DNA of 64,000 nt from Bimastos eiseni (lineage: Eukaryota > Annelida > Clitellata > Crassiclitellata > Lumbricidae), in assembly GCA_959347315.1 (NCBI GenBank), contig OY365807.1, positions 37,287,645 to 37,351,644 of the forward strand, in the 5' to 3' direction. This document shows, piece after piece, positions 60,499 through 64,000 of the stretch. Position numbers and translations under genes: made by a program. The number at the start of each line of letters is the position of its first letter. Positions within the stretch are counted from its first letter, which is position 1. The notes beneath the pieces were generated by a model that was not told the DNA's origin, ran no database searches, and worked only from the letters and a program-made list of their open reading frames with translations.

Positions 60499-60506
60499 TG
60501 ACGTCA
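60499..60506. promoter_or_regulatory. CRE palindrome TGACGTCA in a CpG-rich stretch
   Basis: This is a perfect CREB/ATF consensus inside a CpG-rich island-like segment (about 60340-60850) in an otherwise AT-rich region. It is consistent with a promoter, possibly bidirectional. Function is not shown. Confidence 0.35.
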
Positions 60507-61074
60507 TAATCGACATTTCCCCTTTGTCAAAGTGCCAACGTTTGTCTCCCTTGAGAGGGGCCAGCAAGGCAATGACTCAGGGTTCAACTGTGGAAAGGGC
60601 GCAAATTTCAGGATACTACATGTATTTACCTCGTCTTGACTTTGCCTCTGGCTATGGGCCTGCAGACCAACACATCCTTGTACTAGGCATTTAGACCAGT
60701 AGGCCTACTGTTATGTTATGTGTACTCGATCGTCTCGAGTTAGTGTCGTCTGTGACCGACCCAGCTGCTGTTAAGCCGCTCATTTCCGACTTCCTTTTCC
60801 GCTGAAGTGGACTGTGTGTTTCGTCGTCGGAATTCTAAGGTTTTATGTTCTTATGATTTGATTGAAATTATATCCTGTAATTAGGTCATTGGACGTTCAC
60901 CTACAGGACGATTGCTCATAGGACTTTCGCTCACACGGACTATCGCTCATATTGCAACGCCACGCTTTACATCCGTGTTTCGTTACTCAGTGCTGGTTAG
61001 GCTATATTCGAAACCATCGAATATGAACGTTTCTTTCCCATACTTTTAAGTTCCAAATACACGTTCAATCATTA

Positions 61075-61110
61075 GTCCCCCGTGATTGTACACGTTCAAT
61101 CACGGGGGAC
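61075..61110. repeat. Perfect 14-bp hairpin
   Basis: GTCCCCCGTGATTG, 8-base loop, CAATCACGGGGGAC. An additional ACGTTCAATCA copy lies just upstream. It might be the end of a MITE. Confidence 0.85.
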
Positions 61111-61559
61111 AGAGTGCAGCTGCCTCCCCCATCCTGACCCAAGATGGGTCTTGGGATTCGTGCAAATCCGAGGAGCTTTTATATGGGGGAGTACCCTACG
61201 TGATTTGTAATTTGAAATTTCACAATTAAGGTCCTCTGCACATAATATAGCCCTGGTGACGTCAATGCATACACTACCTAGTTTGCAAACAGGCTTACAC
61301 AGAAATGCACCTCCAGCTGAAGCTGGGTACCACGGCTAGTTTTGCTTTAGCCTAATACTTAACTTGATCTCGCTTTTAAAAATCTGACTATGGCTTGCAG
61401 TTCAAGCCTATAAAGACACGTAGGCGGCCCTACTGCAATTTCCAATGCTTCGACCGCAAACGCCTAAACGTCGAAAATCCTCCTACCGTCTATATTCTCA
61501 GCTTCCTTGCATATAATTTAGGCAAATTTGTTCCCACATTGAGATTATTTAATCATTTT

Positions 61560-61748
61560 TATGTCGAAAAAATGGTCAAAAAAATGTGAGGCAAAGAAGA
61601 ACCCCAAATGCACCCCATTTGGCATCAGATGCTCACAATTCCTGGGGCTCAGCCAGACTCCGCTGGGGAAGCTTACGACGTTCCCCAGACCCTTAGTTGT
61701 TAGGGACTTTGCCCCACCCACAACCTCAAAGCTCTGGCGACGCCACTG
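61560..61748 (-). mobile_element. hAT-like MITE end
   Basis: The complement starts CAGTGGCGTCGCCAGAG, a common hAT MITE terminus, and continues with GGGTGGGGCAAAGTC. The other end was not found. Confidence 0.4.
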
Positions 61749-62699
61749 CCTTAAATATCCATATGTATAAATCAGTTAAAGTCATAAAAATTACATCGAC
61801 TGGTTTCTCGAGTGAGAGCCCAAAATGTCTACCAAGTTTGTCTCGACGCAACTGACTGCCCGGCTGTGTTCGTTTTTTAACGACACCGTTCCATATCGAA
61901 GATGACTTGGTGTTGCCCTCCTCCTTTCTCCAGGCTTAGGACTGGCACTGTCAAAGTCCAAACAGTGGAGTTATACTGCTGTACATCTAGCTATGAGCCG
62001 TCTTTTACACCACACCACATTTATTATGGAACCCGATTGCTTTTTTTGGTTTTAATAGCGAGTACAAATTCCTAATTTATCAAGCCGTAAATCAGTTCGT
62101 GAACTGGACAACTGGTATAACTTTTATGTCTGTCTTGTTATTTCTTCTGATATTGCCACTTCTCACTTTCTTATTTGCTTGTATTGCTTGTATAATTTCT
62201 GAAAACTTAGTAATTAATTTGACACATCAAAAGTTTCTATGCTGAGGTAACATCTTTGTTCGTTTAATTGCCGAAAACTTTGTAGATTCCCATATTATTT
62301 ACTTGCCAAACATGTTGTTTTTTCTTTACAAAATATGTTGCCTTTCGTCAGGGACGTCATTTCAGCTTTTCCAGAGGGGCAAGCAAGAATTCTTATGGCG
62401 ACCGGAGGGTTCTCCTCCTTGTTTTAGGCCTAATTTTGTTTTCGTTTGTTTTTTTTTCGTTTTCAGTGGTACCAAAAGATTTTATTTGCTAAATCTTGTA
62501 TCGGCAAAAACGCTGATACAGTTTCAAAAAAGTAAAATTATTCTATGATCTGGACAACAATCTTCAAAATTTCTTTTGCTTCCTCCACAGTTTTTTGTGG
62601 TGATGATAGACCACCTCAAAGTGAAAAGAAATATAATTTTGGATTGGCTGTATCACGTAGGAATGTTGAGAAAACTGAAATCAAAGTTTGTTAATAAAA

Positions 62700-63100
62700 G
62701 CAATTATGACCAGGTAAATTGCATACCGATTTTGAGATGCATCATGAGCTTCACATGCCCAAACATATTTTGATGTTGATTTTCGTTTGTAATCCGTGTC
62801 CTCTGCAACTGCAACGGGATGCAGTGTCCAACAATAGTCAACCAACATCGATGGATTCCAGTTTCTCTGATACCGTCCTTCCATTGTGGCAATGTCCTGG
62901 TGAAATCTTTCTCTGCGTTCGTCACTGACTGCACCAAGATTTACGTGGAAGAAGTGAATGCAGGAAGTGGATCTCAAGTGACATGTTGCATTTCATGTCT
63001 TTATTCAATTCTGACTGTGTGATGAGATGAGGCTCACAGGACCTGCTTAATTCAAAATCCGGATCACCGTCAGCTGATTTTGGTATTGAATCGCTTTCTT
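62700..63100 (-). mobile_element. Relic of a transposon-like ORF with SDE..ERFHQDI motif
   Basis: The minus strand reads PDFELSRSCEPHLITQSELN, then KDMKCNMSLEIHFLHS and, after a frameshift, NLGAVSDERRERFHQDIATM and WNPSMLVDYCW. This matches a repetitive protein family of arthropods and cnidarians whose mechanism I cannot name. In intact copies as I recall them EPHLITQSELN and NMSLKIHFLHSH are hundreds of residues apart, so this copy seems internally deleted. Confidence 0.6.
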
Positions 63101-63563
63101 AGTTTATTAGTCTTACGGTCTTATCAGAGAAACCAGAAACATTAGTGATACAAAAGTAACAATCCGTAACATGATCCTTCTGTTCTCGCCCCACCATTGT
63201 TTTATCAAACGGAGTTGCATTTGAAGTACCTCTGAGCCAAGCTCTAAGATCGATGGTACATCTTGCACAGCAAATATGAAGAGCTTATTCCTTGTCATGA
63301 TCCTTGTCATGATCCTTGTTTTACAACCAAAGTACTGCTCATATGCTTTTTTAACAACTCCAGTCATTGAGCGTCTCTGAGACTTAACTATGTACTTTCC
63401 ACAAATTTAGCAGAACATACCACGGCTGTTGCGACACTGGCGAGACATTTCTTCTGTCAATAACCGTCTTAAAACCAACTCAATTGGAGAGGAATTATAA
63501 TGAAATTGGTTCAATTGTTGTGTAGCTTGAAAAAACCCGTTCATTAATCATGTAAAAAAAATT

Positions 63564-63585
63564 GATATATATATATATATATATT
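63564..63585. repeat. TA microsatellite
   Basis: Short run of TATATA. Confidence 0.9.
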
Positions 63586-64000
63586 TCGACTGCCTATTTG
63601 CATGTATGCGAGCGGATTATACAGCGCTATTACTTTTGCTAGCAGCTTTCTTCCAGAATTCTCATGCTCAAGCATACCCAAACTGTACCAACTATAACAG
63701 TATAACACAAGCATTAGGCCTATGTAACGTGCCCTAAGTGCATGCCTGGACATGCCCCAGTTGAATGTAGCATATTATAAATGCACCAAAATATCATGGC
63801 TGAATATGTGGAATTAAATTTTTTTAAAGCTAATTTCTCAGAAATGGTACGTGATAGAATAATTTCAAGGTGATTTTCGTGATCAGCAGCAAAAACAACA
63901 TAATAGACACCCAACCATCTAAAGGGAGCAAGATCACTGTTGTCCAGTGGATTATAGGCACCTGTGATATGATATAATGTTAATATATGAAATTCAATGA

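Noticed and set aside
62335..62440. CAGGGACGTCATTTCAGC..., possible hAT MITE end
   Set aside because: The partner terminus was not found within the window.

Overview
This is a gene-sparse, intron-rich, AT-biased animal nuclear window. GT-AG introns, tRNA-derived SINEs, LINE fragments of several clades and many hAT-type miniature elements show that it is eukaryotic. The recognisable proteins are metazoan families. I read it as a non-vertebrate animal, probably a marine invertebrate, but the sequence does not fix the phylum.

Two protein-coding genes can be assembled, and they converge on a gene-free 13 kb spacer. (1) On the + strand, 9284-32525, ten exons with matching splice phases join into a 695-residue homologue of sialate O-acetylesterase (SIAE, SGNH/SASA family). 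Two things are unusual. It carries a ~150-residue acidic, Ser-rich N-terminal tail and one transmembrane helix in place of a signal peptide. The blocks that normally hold the nucleophile and oxyanion hole (GQSN, WGGT, GESN) are all replaced while the rest of the fold is kept. It looks like a membrane-anchored pseudoesterase. (2) On the - strand, 51096-45854, four coding exons join into a 577-residue BCL2L13 (Bcl-rambo) homologue with a BH4-like N-terminus, a BH1-to-BH2 core ending in GGW, a long Ser-rich linker and a C-terminal membrane anchor. A separate non-coding first exon and promoter may lie near 60.35-60.51 kb.

Layout. 1-9.2 kb: intergenic or 5' flank with microsatellites, a 46-bp tandem repeat, a hAT MITE with perfect target-site duplication and a 42-bp palindromic tandem repeat. 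9.3-32.5 kb: SIAE-like gene, whose introns hold LINE fragments, SINEs, hAT MITEs and a 0.6 kb TGTA microsatellite bounded by inverted termini. 32.5-45.8 kb: intergenic, with a dispersed ~130-bp repeat, a 146-bp imperfect palindrome leading into a ~48-bp tandem array, three hAT-like elements, a LINE relic and a pogo/Tigger-like element. 45.8-51.1 kb: BCL2L13-like gene with LINE and SINE insertions in its introns. 51.1-64 kb: LINE and SINE relics, two more MITEs, a diverged segmental duplication, an interstitial telomere-like tract, a CpG-rich possible promoter and a relic of a transposon ORF.

The two genes belong to unrelated pathways (sialic acid deacetylation or recognition; mitochondrial outer-membrane apoptosis and mitophagy), and nothing in the sequence suggests that they work together. 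All family calls come from reading translations by eye. No database search was run.
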